DNA of 64,000 bases from an uncultured Actinomycetes bacterium (GCA_900314645.1 OMWB01000006.1:17626-81625); one strand, 5' to 3'; shown: positions 43,419-52,042, counted from the first letter of the stretch. Numbers and translations: made by a program. Notes: generated by a model from the letters alone, not told the origin.

Positions 43419-44642
43419 ATGGGATCGCTCATACGCTTTGAGCTGCGAAAGATTCTGAACAACCGGGCGGGCATGGTTGCCTGTGCGCTGGCTCTCGTCA
43501 TGCTTGTGGGAATCACGGTTCTCGACGTGTTCACGACGGAGACGTATGACCAGAGCGGCAGGACGTGCGCGGGCCTCGAGGCTTTGGATGCGTACCGTGC
43601 CCGACAGGAATCGCATGCGGGAAACTTGGATGCTGCGCGCGTCGCCGCCGATCTGACTATCTACGATCGGGCATCCGAGCTGGCAAAGAGCGAGGAACCG
43701 GCCTACTCGAGCATGTCGAGCGAGCAGGTTTTGGATGTGTACGGTTTTGAGTTTTGGCGTGATACCTATGCGGTGCTTCAGGACACGTATTTTCGGAGGC
43801 TCCACCAGGTGATGCTCACCAGCGACGAGACCTATGCGAAAGACCTAGGCCAGGGCATGGCTGCGCGCGCAAATCTTGACCTTGACCATGGTTTTCGTGG
43901 ACGCTATTCCTACAGCCCTTCTGAGCGGGCCCTTTGGCAAGAGAAGCTTGCAGGAATAGAATCACCACTTGAGTGGGGCTATGCCGATGGATGGGTGTCG
44001 GCTTTCAACTGGACGACGTTTCTCGGCTTTGCGGTTGCGGCCCTCTGCGTTGCGCTTTCTGGGGTGTTTAGCAGCGAATACCAAAACAGAACAGACTCGA
44101 TCGTACTGCCCACCAAGCTCGGCAAAAGGGCTCTGCCCCGTGCCAAAGTCGTGGCGTCGCTCGTTTTCACGACAGTGTATTGGTGGATAGTCGTCGCTGC
44201 GATGATGGGCGGCATCTTTGCCTTCTTTGGAACGGAAGGTGCCAGCTTGCCTGTGCAAGTCGCTGGCTTTACGAATCTGTACCCGCTTACCATCGGAAAG
44301 GCCACGCTGCTTCGTTGCGTGCTGGGGTATGTGGTCGCGCTCGGTATGGCAGCGCTGACACTATTGCTCTCGTCAAAGGTGCGTTCCGCAGTGGTTCCCG
44401 CCATCGTACCAGTGAGTCTCATGCTGCTTGGTCTTGTCGGCATCTTTTTCAACCCGACTGCAAAGCTAGCAGGGTTGTTACCGCTTGGGGGCATGACCTG
44501 GTCATATATGCAGACGGTGTCATATGCGGTTGGTCCGTTGGCTCTGGACCTGCCTAAGGTGCTTCTTCTTCTCTATGGCGCCATGCTGCTTGCGCTCACA
44601 CCGCTGGCAATGCGAGCGTTCACGAGACACCAAGTGGCGTAG
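43419..44642 (+). CDS. ABC transporter permease
   Basis: The 407-residue protein starts with SLIRFELRKILNNRAGMVACALALVMLVG (read in part), the N-terminal helix of ABC-2-type permeases. A large extracellular domain of ~170 residues follows, then five hydrophobic helices from FNWTTFLGFAVAALCVALSGVF onward. ATG 43419 follows GGAGAGGTGAG; longer frames overlap the ATPase gene and lack support. It forms the membrane part of the exporter in the ECF operon. Confidence 0.87.
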   Translation: MGSLIRFELRKILNNRAGMVACALALVMLVGITVLDVFTTETYDQSGRTCAGLEALDAYRARQESHAGNLDAARVAADLTIYDRASELAKSEEPAYSSMSSEQVLDVYGFEFWRDTYAVLQDTYFRRLHQVMLTSDETYAKDLGQGMAARANLDLDHGFRGRYSYSPSERALWQEKLAGIESPLEWGYADGWVSAFNWTTFLGFAVAALCVALSGVFSSEYQNRTDSIVLPTKLGKRALPRAKVVASLVFTTVYWWIVVAAMMGGIFAFFGTEGASLPVQVAGFTNLYPLTIGKATLLRCVLGYVVALGMAALTLLLSSKVRSAVVPAIVPVSLMLLGLVGIFFNPTAKLAGLLPLGGMTWSYMQTVSYAVGPLALDLPKVLLLLYGAMLLALTPLAMRAFTRHQVA

Positions 44643-44675
44643 GGCAGGCCGCCCCCGACGGCCAGCCGCAATATA

Positions 44676-44699
44676 AGGGGGCTGCCGCAGCAGCCCCCT
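44676..44699. terminator. Terminator hairpin between convergent genes
   Basis: AGGGGGCTGC pairs perfectly with GCAGCCCCCT around CGCA. It ends the ECF/ABC operon and the opposite small gene. Confidence 0.88.
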
Positions 44700-44728
44700 G
44701 TCCGTGTGACGCGATGTTGCCCGATTCG

Positions 44729-45088
44729 TTACAGCACCGGACGCCCGTGCTTGGCGAGCAGCTCGTGAGTGGCGGTGCAGGCGGCGCAGTCGCAGTACTT
44801 GGCACCCTTCTCCTTGATCTCGAGTGCGTGGGCAAGCATGCCAGCCGCCACTTCCTCGCCCATGATCTGCTTCGCGGCACCAGAAGCAAAGCCGATGAGC
44901 TCGTCGATGGTGGTGTGGTGCTGGTCGATGGCGTCGAGCAGCGCCTTGGTTGCCTCGTCGGCATCCTTTCCGGCGGCGATGGCGTCCTTCCAGCCTTGGG
45001 CGGCCTCGAGCGTGGTCTGCGAGCTGGACGGAGCAGCCAGCAGCTCCTCTACCTTCTGTGCGGTGTAGTCAAACAGTTCCTTGTCCAT
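44729..45088 (-). CDS. Small conserved protein with C-terminal CDCAAC motif
   Basis: The 119-residue helical protein begins MDKELFDYTAQKVEELLAAP and ends with AKYCDCAACTATHELLAKHG. Similar small proteins are widespread in anaerobic Firmicutes and Coriobacteriia and are often mislabelled as Hsp90 chaperones, with which this shares nothing. The Cys-x-Cys-x2-Cys cluster could bind a metal or be redox-active. No role is known. It is divergent from another small conserved gene across a 28-bp inverted repeat. Confidence 0.75.
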   Translation of the reverse strand: MDKELFDYTAQKVEELLAAPSSSQTTLEAAQGWKDAIAAGKDADEATKALLDAIDQHHTTIDELIGFASGAAKQIMGEEVAAGMLAHALEIKEKGAKYCDCAACTATHELLAKHGRPVL

Positions 45089-45142
45089 ACGTTGCCCCCT
45101 TACGGTTGTGATGCAGCCTTACGGCTGCAAGTGTCCTGACTT

Positions 45143-45175
45143 CATTCTCGCATATGCCGCCCATATGCGAGAATG
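45143..45175. promoter_or_regulatory. Inverted repeat in a divergent promoter region, probable operator
   Basis: CATTCTCGCATATG (45143-45156) is perfectly inverted at 45162-45175 with a 5-base centre. It lies between two divergent genes, 54 and 39 bases from their starts, so an operator is more likely than a terminator. The inner CGCATATG/CATATGCG half-sites recur at 48002-48034. Confidence 0.6.
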
Positions 45176-45214
45176 GCGGGTGCTGATTCATGCCAATATC
45201 GGGGGTGTTGCGTC

Positions 45215-45460
45215 ATGGGTTCGATTCTTGAGAAGTTGGGCTTCAAGCACCACAAGCAAACGCTCGCAGATGTGGTTCCGTACGACCCCGAGACGCAGTA
45301 TCCCGTCATCCGCGCCTCCATCTGCACGGGCGAGCGTGTGGCTGGCTTCAAAGACAAGGCCACAGGACACTTCACTGAGGTCATGCTCCTGCGCTCGGCG
45401 GCGGACGAGCAGCAGTTCAAGGATGCCTATCACATTGATACGCTGAAGACGGAGTACTGA
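45215..45460 (+). CDS. Small conserved protein of unknown function
   Basis: ATG 45215 gives 81 residues (MGSILEKLGFKHHKQTL...). The segment YDPETQYPVIRASICTGERVAGFKD, read in part, is a conserved pattern in anaerobe proteins sometimes annotated as aspartate dehydrogenase without evidence. It has one cysteine and no membrane segment. It stands alone, divergent from the CDCAAC protein and convergent with the flavodoxin-SCP2 gene only 6 bases away, with no terminator between. Confidence 0.7.
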   Translation: MGSILEKLGFKHHKQTLADVVPYDPETQYPVIRASICTGERVAGFKDKATGHFTEVMLLRSAADEQQFKDAYHIDTLKTEY

Positions 45461-45466
45461 GCCTCC

Positions 45467-47077
45467 CTAGCCTTGCGCCACGTGTGCGGGGTACCAGCGC
45501 TGGAATACCACCGTGAAGATGGCTGCGGGAATGGGCAGCAGCTGGCTGATGAGCGGTGTGGCCGTGGGCCACACAAAGGAAGCTGCAGCAGCGGCAAGGT
45601 AGGTCACACCCCACACCAGGCAGATGATGCGGTTCGTATCGATAAAGATGACGTTGTTAAGCGCGCCGTCACCTCCGTAGCTGCCCTTCACGTAATACGA
45701 GCTCAGAGGCACAAACCGAAGCGCCGACACCAGCCACATGAGGCCAAAGCCCACAAACGAGAGGGGAGTGAGCACCGCTTGGGGAACTCCTGCCGCGGCT
45801 GCTGCAACGAGGCCGAGCACGCCAGCAAGCGAGAGGCAGTCGTACACCGTGTGCTCGTGACGGCAAAATGCGAGCGTGGTCACGGCGCACGCGACTACGG
45901 TTCCCGCGACGCCTACCTGCAAGCCAAATGACATGCAGGTCCAGAAGGCAATCCAGGGGATGAGCAAGGCGAGCATCGTGGGAGGCTTAAGCGCGCTGAC
46001 CGACGCTGGCTGCTTGGCCTGCTCGCTTTCCGGTCCACCAAAGAACTTGCCCCAATGAATCATGAGGTCAAAGTCGCCTGTCACGCGGTACAGGTGCTGC
46101 GCCAGGGCGTCGGTGCCCGAGACCTTGCCCTGGGCAATGTCTTGCCACACGACAAAGGGAGTATGGATGCTCGTGGTGGGAGCGACAGACCCATCGGTCA
46201 CGACGGTCGCCCCGTCCTTCTCCAGCACGACGCAGCAGCTCACTCCGCGGTCGGTATAGTCCATCTCGAGTACCCGCACGGTGCCGTCAAACGATGCGGG
46301 GTTATACAGGGCCGCCATCTGTCGCGTGAACGAGATGGCCTCGTCCTCCGTGGTTCCCGTCTCCTTCGAGATGCCCCAGCTTGCATCGGCCATGGCCTCG
46401 AAGGTTTGACGTGGGAAGAGCAGGCGGCTGAGCTCAGCTTTTGTGTCCGGGAGGATGCGTCCCTGGGCAAATTCGCTGCCCGCCTGGCGCACGGTGTCGA
46501 GGTAGGCGCCCGTGCGCTCGGCCAGCTCGGGCACACGGAACAGCTCGCCCTGCCCACAGAGGATCTGCTCGTAGGCGCCTTTGCCGCAGATGTGGTCAAA
46601 CTGGGTGAGCACGCTGTCATAGTTTCCCTCTGCGGTATAAAAACCGCAGGTAGAGATGATGACCGAGCGCTTGCCACTCATGTCGTAACGACCGGGATGA
46701 CTTCTGTTGCCCACGCCGTCCGTGCGCTCAACCATGAAGGGGAGCGACATGGGCAGTTGCCGGTCGATGAGGTTCTTGAGCGGGCCGGGCACCCCGAAGT
46801 AGTACAGAGGGAAGCTCCAGATGGTGACGTCTGCCCACACGCAGTCAGCGATGATATCGCGCATGTCGTCCTTGATGACGCATTGTCCCGCCTCGTTTCG
46901 CCAGCACGCGAAGCAGCCACGGCAGGGCTGAATGTCCAAGTCACGCACGATGACGGTCCTCAGCTCAACGTTGTCTGCACCGAGGCGCTCGGTTACGCCA
47001 TCGAGAAATGCCTGCGTGAGCTGCCAGGTGTTGCTACGCTCGCCCTTCGGGCTGCCGTTGATTGCAAGAATCCTCAT
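45467..47077 (-). CDS. Fusion: NADPH-dependent FMN reductase-like + SCP2-like + membrane domain
   Basis: The 536-residue protein starts at ATG 47077 after AAGGACG. Residues 1-210 form a flavodoxin-fold FMN reductase (ILAINGSPKGERSNTW, the CRGCFACW cysteines, WSFPLYYFGVPGPLKNLIDR). Residues ~255-340 resemble a sterol-carrier-protein-2 (SCP2) domain (VVTDGSVAPTTSIHTPFVVWQDIAQGK, in part). Residues ~365-536 contain about five membrane helices. The order implies a flavin reductase tethered to the membrane by its own C-terminus, with a lipid- or quinone-binding middle domain. It is divergent from an HxlR regulator. Confidence 0.82.
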   Translation of the reverse strand: MRILAINGSPKGERSNTWQLTQAFLDGVTERLGADNVELRTVIVRDLDIQPCRGCFACWRNEAGQCVIKDDMRDIIADCVWADVTIWSFPLYYFGVPGPLKNLIDRQLPMSLPFMVERTDGVGNRSHPGRYDMSGKRSVIISTCGFYTAEGNYDSVLTQFDHICGKGAYEQILCGQGELFRVPELAERTGAYLDTVRQAGSEFAQGRILPDTKAELSRLLFPRQTFEAMADASWGISKETGTTEDEAISFTRQMAALYNPASFDGTVRVLEMDYTDRGVSCCVVLEKDGATVVTDGSVAPTTSIHTPFVVWQDIAQGKVSGTDALAQHLYRVTGDFDLMIHWGKFFGGPESEQAKQPASVSALKPPTMLALLIPWIAFWTCMSFGLQVGVAGTVVACAVTTLAFCRHEHTVYDCLSLAGVLGLVAAAAAGVPQAVLTPLSFVGFGLMWLVSALRFVPLSSYYVKGSYGGDGALNNVIFIDTNRIICLVWGVTYLAAAAASFVWPTATPLISQLLPIPAAIFTVVFQRWYPAHVAQG

Positions 47078-47212
47078 AGGAACGTCCTTCAATAAACAGC
47101 TGGTAAGTGCCGCGGTCTTACTGATCTCGCTCGACTCTGCAGAGGTAAGTGTATCGCAACGGCTTGCAATTGGCGTGGTGCTGTGACGGACCCCTGTGGT
47201 CCAAAGAAGTGA

Positions 47213-47322
47213 AAGTGTGCAATGAATAACCGTTAAATTGTTGATGAAAGATACAAACGCGCAGGTAGATGGATTGCCAAGGGACGCAGGCTCGGCGAGA
47301 CGGCGGAAATGATTGCACACTT
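47213..47322. repeat. 11-bp inverted pair in the 366-bp divergent intergenic region
   Basis: AAGTGTGCAAT (47213-47223) is perfectly inverted at 47312-47322, 88 bases apart. The interval has no convincing reading frame. The whole gap 47078-47443 should hold the promoters for the fusion protein and HxlR genes; nothing else is clear. Confidence 0.4.
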
Positions 47323-47443
47323 ATTTGGGCGTTTGGAAATCCCTTTGCCCAAGGCGTGGACAAGAGGTTGTACTGCCGGGCTTCCATTCTGCAGTTCGAC
47401 CTATACTCAACCTTGGTTCAATTGAAGGGGAGGGGGCATCCAG

Positions 47444-47953
47444 ATGCTTGAGAATCCAAACGACTTGAGGTCCTGCAGCTTGGCTGATGCGTTTCTGACC
47501 ATCGGCGGCAAGTGGAAGCCCTATATCGTGTGGTATCTCAATACGGCCCCTAACCTCACCATGCGCTACGGGGAACTCAAGCGACACATCCCATGGACTA
47601 TCTCTCACAAGATGTATGCGCAGCAGCTTCATGAACTTGAGGCTGACGGCATCATCACGCGCTGCGAGTACATGGAAGGCAACATCCGCGTGGTGGACTA
47701 CACCCTTACCGAAGCGGGGCGTTTCCTAGTCCCCGCTATCCTCTATCTGCGCGACTGGCGTGCGGTTTTTGGTGGCTTTCCAGATTCGACGCTCACGCGA
47801 ACGCAGGGCACCTGGGAGGACAAGACCATCTCATACCGTTGCGAAGCGGGCGACGACTCTGGCCTAGCTACCTCCATTCGCTTTGATGTGGCTCGTACAC
47901 GCGAGGAATCGCTTGCCGATACAGAAGGCGATGCGTTCCACGTATCCGAGTAG
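47444..47953 (+). CDS. HxlR family transcriptional regulator
   Basis: The 169-residue protein contains the HxlR winged helix: AFLTIGGKWKPYIVWYL, MRYGELKRHIPWTISHKM and LEADGIITRCEYMEG. It has a ~50-residue C-terminal extension beyond the usual length. HxlR regulators often sense electrophiles through a cysteine and control reductases, so the divergent FMN reductase fusion is the likely target. It starts at 47444 behind GAAGGGGAGG. Its stop codon overlaps the terminator. Confidence 0.88.
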   Translation: MLENPNDLRSCSLADAFLTIGGKWKPYIVWYLNTAPNLTMRYGELKRHIPWTISHKMYAQQLHELEADGIITRCEYMEGNIRVVDYTLTEAGRFLVPAILYLRDWRAVFGGFPDSTLTRTQGTWEDKTISYRCEAGDDSGLATSIRFDVARTREESLADTEGDAFHVSE

Positions 47954-47993
47954 TGCGTCTAGGGGGTAGCCCCCAGGACGCACTCGCGTTTTC
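47952..47993 (+). terminator. Terminator after the HxlR gene
   Basis: AGTGCGTC pairs with GACGCACT (47977-47984); inside, GGGGG pairs with CCCCC around TAG. CGCGTTTTC follows. Confidence 0.82.
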
Positions 47994-48001
47994 TCTGCGT
48001 T

Positions 48002-48034
48002 CACTTTGCGCATATGCGGAAAGTGCATATGCGC
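48002..48034. promoter_or_regulatory. Palindromic operator-like region upstream of the Tat esterase
   Basis: A 24-bp near-palindrome (48002-48025; CACTTT...AAAGTG around CGCATATGCG) overlaps GCGCATATG-N9-CATATGCGC (48008-48034). The core GCATATGC is repeated 15 bp apart. It shares half-sites with 45143-45175. Placed 80 bases before the esterase start, it is a plausible regulator site. Confidence 0.5.
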
Positions 48035-48114
48035 TGACCTGCTCTTTCTTGTATCGCATGATGGGCTTGCAAGGCAACATAAAGCCAAGGCCTCAAAAGA
48101 GAAGGAGCAAGACC

Positions 48115-49479
48115 ATGCAGTTGACGAGAAGGATGTTTATGGGATCGGCCCTGGGAACCGCGGCAGCCATGGGGCTTGCGGCCTGTGGCGCAAATGGTGG
48201 CGGTGCTGGTGCAGGCGCTGCGGCTGACAAGGCGCTCACGGGTACCTATGCCATCCATGTGGGCGGGTATGACTGGGGTCCTGGCGTTGACAAGGCAATC
48301 GTCACTTTCGATGCTCCGCTTGATGCTGTGAGCGCGTCCGACTTTACCGTGACGGAGACTAAGCAGGTTACCGACTGGGCAGATCCGACGTTTCCCGTCA
48401 TCGAGACCACGCTCGACCGTCAGGTGACCGATGCCTACCTCGCCGACGTCGACGGCAACAAGACCGAGGAGCCATCCAACACCATCGCCCTTGAGCTGTT
48501 CGTGAGCCCGCTTGACGGCGGCAACATGGTCTTTAACATGGACTCCCAGTTTGCTACCTGGTGCGATCCTTACTTCCTTACCTTTACCCTGGCGGAGGGC
48601 GCTTCCCTGACCTCCGACGGAGCGGCCGTGACTGGCGTCACCGTTGAGCAGAATCCAGCCGCCCAAACCACCGCTGCTGACGTGTTCAAACAGGGCGCGT
48701 ATACCGCCTCTGACGGTATCGCGTTTGACTACGTTGCCTACACGCCTGAGGAGGAGAGCGACGCACTGCTCGTGTGGTTGCACGGCATGGGTGAGGGCGG
48801 TGGTCAGGTGACTGGCAAGACCACTCCGTATGCGCCGGTGCTGGGCGGCCGGGTGACTGCGCTTGCGAGTGAGGCACTTCAGGGCAAGATGCCCATCCAC
48901 GTCCTGGTGCCGCAGTGTCCCACCGTATGGTCTGACATCGACGGCCAAATGACCAACTTCCAAAACGGCATCGACCAGCGCGACGACTGCTACTATCGCG
49001 AGGCCCTGGCTGAGCTTATCGACTCGTACGCCGAGGGCATTGGCGCCACCAAGATCGTGATCGCGGGCTGTTCGGCCGGTGGCTACATGACCATGAACCT
49101 TGCCGCGCACTACCAGGACAAGTACACGGCCTACGTGCCTGTCTGCGAGGCGTACAATAATCGCTTCATCACCGACGAGCAGATTGCGGTCCTGGCAAAG
49201 GTGCCCATGTTCTTCATCCACTCCGCCAATGACGACACCGTTGACGGCAACGAGAACACCATGCCCACCCTGCAGCGCCTGAAGGACGCCGGTGCCACCG
49301 AGCTTCACAGCCACATCTCCGAGAAGGTCGTGGACACATCGGGCCTCTACACCAATGAGGACGGCACCCCGTATGAGTACGGCGGCCACTTCGCATGGGT
49401 CTACTTCCACAACAACGAGGCAGACTGCGACGAGTGCGGTATTCCCGTGTTCGACTGGATCGTCGAGCAGATGCAGTAA
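48115..49479 (+). CDS. Tat-exported lipoprotein esterase/peptidase (COG4099-like)
   Basis: The 454-residue protein starts at ATG 48115 (AGAAGGAGCAAG upstream). Its signal has LTRRMFMGSALGTAAAMGLAACG, a Tat motif with lipobox. An ~170-residue beta-sandwich domain precedes an alpha/beta hydrolase domain with VWLHGMGEGGGQVTG, the nucleophile elbow IAGCSAGGYMTMN near residue 320, IHSANDDTVDGNEN and a late His in YEYGGHFAWVY. It resembles the predicted phospholipase/carboxylesterase or peptidase group. It probably de-esterifies complex carbohydrate or peptides outside the cell, ahead of the uptake genes downstream. Confidence 0.85.
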   Translation: MQLTRRMFMGSALGTAAAMGLAACGANGGGAGAGAAADKALTGTYAIHVGGYDWGPGVDKAIVTFDAPLDAVSASDFTVTETKQVTDWADPTFPVIETTLDRQVTDAYLADVDGNKTEEPSNTIALELFVSPLDGGNMVFNMDSQFATWCDPYFLTFTLAEGASLTSDGAAVTGVTVEQNPAAQTTAADVFKQGAYTASDGIAFDYVAYTPEEESDALLVWLHGMGEGGGQVTGKTTPYAPVLGGRVTALASEALQGKMPIHVLVPQCPTVWSDIDGQMTNFQNGIDQRDDCYYREALAELIDSYAEGIGATKIVIAGCSAGGYMTMNLAAHYQDKYTAYVPVCEAYNNRFITDEQIAVLAKVPMFFIHSANDDTVDGNENTMPTLQRLKDAGATELHSHISEKVVDTSGLYTNEDGTPYEYGGHFAWVYFHNNEADCDECGIPVFDWIVEQMQ

Positions 49480-49511
49480 GCAGCCTCGTCAACCAAACGT
49501 GCTCTCCCTGG

Positions 49512-49548
49512 CGACGCCCAGCTCTAGCTGGGCGTCGTTCACGCGTTT
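49512..49548 (+). terminator. Terminator after the esterase gene
   Basis: CGACGCCCAGCT pairs perfectly with AGCTGGGCGTCG (49526-49537) around CT; TTCACGCGTTTT follows. Confidence 0.85.
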
Positions 49549-49654
49549 TGCCGCCGTGCCTGTCGCACATTCGCCGAAACATGTGGCCGCGGCCCGAGGG
49601 GGACACATACACTTTTGAATTGCCTTATGAGGGAAGGCGGAGGGGGAGGCCGGC

Positions 49655-50455
49655 ATGAAAGGCATTGTCAACGTACTCAACAGCTATCTCAACGGTGGAT
49701 CCACCAATGAGGCGCACCTCACGGTGGCGCGATACATGCTGGCCCACTACGACGCCTTGCCCGACATGCGCCTGCAAGACGTGGCTGCCGAGTGCTTTAC
49801 CTCCAGCGCCTCCATCATCCGTCTGGTGAGAAGCTTTGGTTTTGCTGACTACGGCGCGTTTCGCGAGGCCCTGCGCAACGAGCAGGCCAGCATGGCCGTA
49901 CGCACCTTTGACAACGACCAGACTCCGCTCCTGGGGCCCGACGGGCTCGACAGCGCGGGAGTGCGTACGTGGGTGGAGACAGTGGCAAAGAGCATGTTCT
50001 CCGCGTACCGGTCCGTTGACGTGACCCAGGCGCAGCAGCTCGCTCAGGACATCATGGCGTATCGTCGCGTCTTCATCGTGGGCAACGGTGCCGCCATGTT
50101 TTTCGGCGATTACCTCAAGGTCACCACGCCCTTTCAGGGCAAGGCGGTGGTGTCCCTCAGTGGCATCGACGCGGAAGACCTCCCCCTCGGTGAGCGCAAT
50201 CATACGCTGGTGGTAGTCGTCAGCCAGCACGGCAACCTCATGCGCGATGACCCCGGCATCTTCGAGCGCCTGTCTGAGCGTGCGGCAAAGGTGTGGCTGG
50301 TGACGCAGGTGCCCCAGGGCCTCTTTAACGAGGGCATCGTCGACGACGTGCTCTACGTTTCCGGCTCAGGCAGCTACCAGGCCGACGTGTTCTCCATGCT
50401 GGGCATAGCTGAGCTCGTCCGCCAGCTCACTTGGCAGGCAGGGCAGAAGCAATAG
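49655..50455 (+). CDS. RpiR/MurR-family transcriptional regulator with SIS domain
   Basis: The 266-residue protein has an N-terminal RpiR helix-turn-helix (DMRLQDVAAECFTSSASIIRLVRSFGF, in part) and a phosphosugar-binding SIS domain from ~110 (YRRVFIVGNGAAMFFGDYLK, HTLVVVVSQHGNLM). RpiR regulators respond to a phosphosugar produced by the adjacent PTS. It directly precedes the EIIBC gene, its presumed target. Confidence 0.9.
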   Translation: MKGIVNVLNSYLNGGSTNEAHLTVARYMLAHYDALPDMRLQDVAAECFTSSASIIRLVRSFGFADYGAFREALRNEQASMAVRTFDNDQTPLLGPDGLDSAGVRTWVETVAKSMFSAYRSVDVTQAQQLAQDIMAYRRVFIVGNGAAMFFGDYLKVTTPFQGKAVVSLSGIDAEDLPLGERNHTLVVVVSQHGNLMRDDPGIFERLSERAAKVWLVTQVPQGLFNEGIVDDVLYVSGSGSYQADVFSMLGIAELVRQLTWQAGQKQ

Positions 50456-50599
50456 CACTGCTACCTGCGGTTTTATCAGATTCACTTTGTGAATATTCGC
50501 AATCCGAACATCGCTAGGACGAGAGGCCTGCGCCCTTCATTATGGAGTCAGCAAGAAGGACAAACACCTTGCAGACCCCAAGAAAGGAAGGAACGCACC

Positions 50600-52024
50600 A
50601 TGGCAGCTAAGGACTTCGATCGTATCGCCCAGGAGATCCTGGACAACGTTGGTGGCAAGGACAACGTCACCAATGCAGTGCACTGCATGACTCGCCTGCG
50701 CATCAACCTCAAGGACTACGACAAGATCAACCAGGATGGCGTCAAGGCCATCAAGGGCGTGCTGGGCGCCCAGATGGTTGGCGGCCAGTACCAGGTCATC
50801 ATTGGCCAGACCGTGCCCAACGTGTACAAGGAGTTCTGCGCCCTCACCGGCATCAAGGAGACCGGTGCCATCGACGAGAACCTTGACGAGGGACCCAAGG
50901 GTCCGCTGACGTTCAAGGGCGTCATCGACAAGTGCCTCGACGCCATCACCGGCAGCCTGACCCCGATCCTGCCCATCCTCATCGTCGCCGGCCTGATCAA
51001 GATGATCATCGCCATCCTCGGCCCCACGATGCTGGGCGTGGTGAACGAGGGGGATAACCTCTACAGCATCCTCAACCTCGCGGGTGACGCGGGCTTCTAC
51101 TTCCTGCCCATGTACGTCTCCGTCTCTGCGGCCCGCAAGTTTGGTGCCAACCAGTGGATTGCGATGCTGATTGCCGGTATCATGCTTCACCCCACGATGA
51201 CGGGATGGGTGACCGAAGGCACCCCGATGACCGTCTACGGCATCCCCATGACGCTCGTCAACTACTCCTCGAGCGTCTTCCCCATGATCCTGAGCATCTT
51301 CGTCATGTCCTACGTGGAGAAGTTCTTCAAGAAGGTCGTCCCCGAGCAGGTGTCCACCATGTTCGTTCCCCTGGGTACCGTCCTCGTCATGCTCCCGCTT
51401 GCCCTCTGCGTCGTCGGCCCGCTCGGCCAGATCCTCGGTAACGGTATCTCCGCTGGCCTGCTTGCTCTGCACAACATCCTCGGCCCCGTGGGCGTCGCCA
51501 TCATCGGCTCCCTCTTCCTGCTCCTTGTTGCCACCGGTATGCACCTGGCCGTCATCTCCACCGCTCTCATCTCCTTCGCTCAGCTCGGCTATGACGACAC
51601 CATCCTCGTTGGCTCCATCTGCGGCACCTATGCCTTGATCGCCATCTACCTCATGTACACCCTCAAGGCGAAGGACGCCGAGGACCGCGAGCTGGGTCTC
51701 TCCTGCTTCGTCTCCCAGGCTCTGGGCGGCGTCGGCGAGCCGGGAATCTTCGGCATCATCATGCGCAAGCCCAAGGCCCTGCTCATCGAGATGGTTGCTG
51801 CCTTCTGCGGCGGTCTCTACGCTGGCCTGACCCACTGCGCCCTCTACCTGCTCGGCTCCTCCAACTTCATGAACGCCATCGTCTTCGCCAACCCCAACGA
51901 TCCGATGGGCCTCGTGAATGGCTGCATCGCCTGCGGCATCAGCTTCGTGGTCGCGGTCGTGCTCTGCCTGGTCCTTGGCTTCGACGGCCCCCTGCCCTTC
52001 TTCGGAAAGAAGCAGGCTGCATAA
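50600..52024 (+). CDS. PTS transporter EIIBC component, glucose/sucrose superfamily
   Basis: The 474-residue protein starts at ATG 50600 behind AAAGGAAGG. The N-terminal EIIB domain has the phosphorylated cysteine in VTNAVHCMTRLRINLKDYD near residue 28 and KGVLGAQMVGGQYQVIIG. The EIIC domain (~100-474) has ten or so membrane segments and GVGEPGIFGIIMRKPKALL near the substrate site. No EIIA is fused or encoded here, so a shared EIIA must supply phosphate. MurNAc, trehalose, sucrose and beta-glucosides are all possible; the RpiR regulator and neighbouring deacetylase favour an amino- or acylated sugar. Confidence 0.9.
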   Translation: MAAKDFDRIAQEILDNVGGKDNVTNAVHCMTRLRINLKDYDKINQDGVKAIKGVLGAQMVGGQYQVIIGQTVPNVYKEFCALTGIKETGAIDENLDEGPKGPLTFKGVIDKCLDAITGSLTPILPILIVAGLIKMIIAILGPTMLGVVNEGDNLYSILNLAGDAGFYFLPMYVSVSAARKFGANQWIAMLIAGIMLHPTMTGWVTEGTPMTVYGIPMTLVNYSSSVFPMILSIFVMSYVEKFFKKVVPEQVSTMFVPLGTVLVMLPLALCVVGPLGQILGNGISAGLLALHNILGPVGVAIIGSLFLLLVATGMHLAVISTALISFAQLGYDDTILVGSICGTYALIAIYLMYTLKAKDAEDRELGLSCFVSQALGGVGEPGIFGIIMRKPKALLIEMVAAFCGGLYAGLTHCALYLLGSSNFMNAIVFANPNDPMGLVNGCIACGISFVVAVVLCLVLGFDGPLPFFGKKQAA

Positions 52025-52042
52025 CCAAGCCCTTCCTTTCCA

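Noticed and set aside
44729..45088. Hsp90 chaperone
   Set aside because: That label is known for similar small proteins, but the 119-residue sequence has no GHKL ATPase motifs.
48001..49410. 469-codon minus-strand frame
   Set aside because: Antisense of the Tat esterase; no motifs and extreme Val/His/Gly composition.
50540..51835. 431-codon minus-strand frame
   Set aside because: Antisense of the PTS EIIBC gene, with composition typical of shadow frames.
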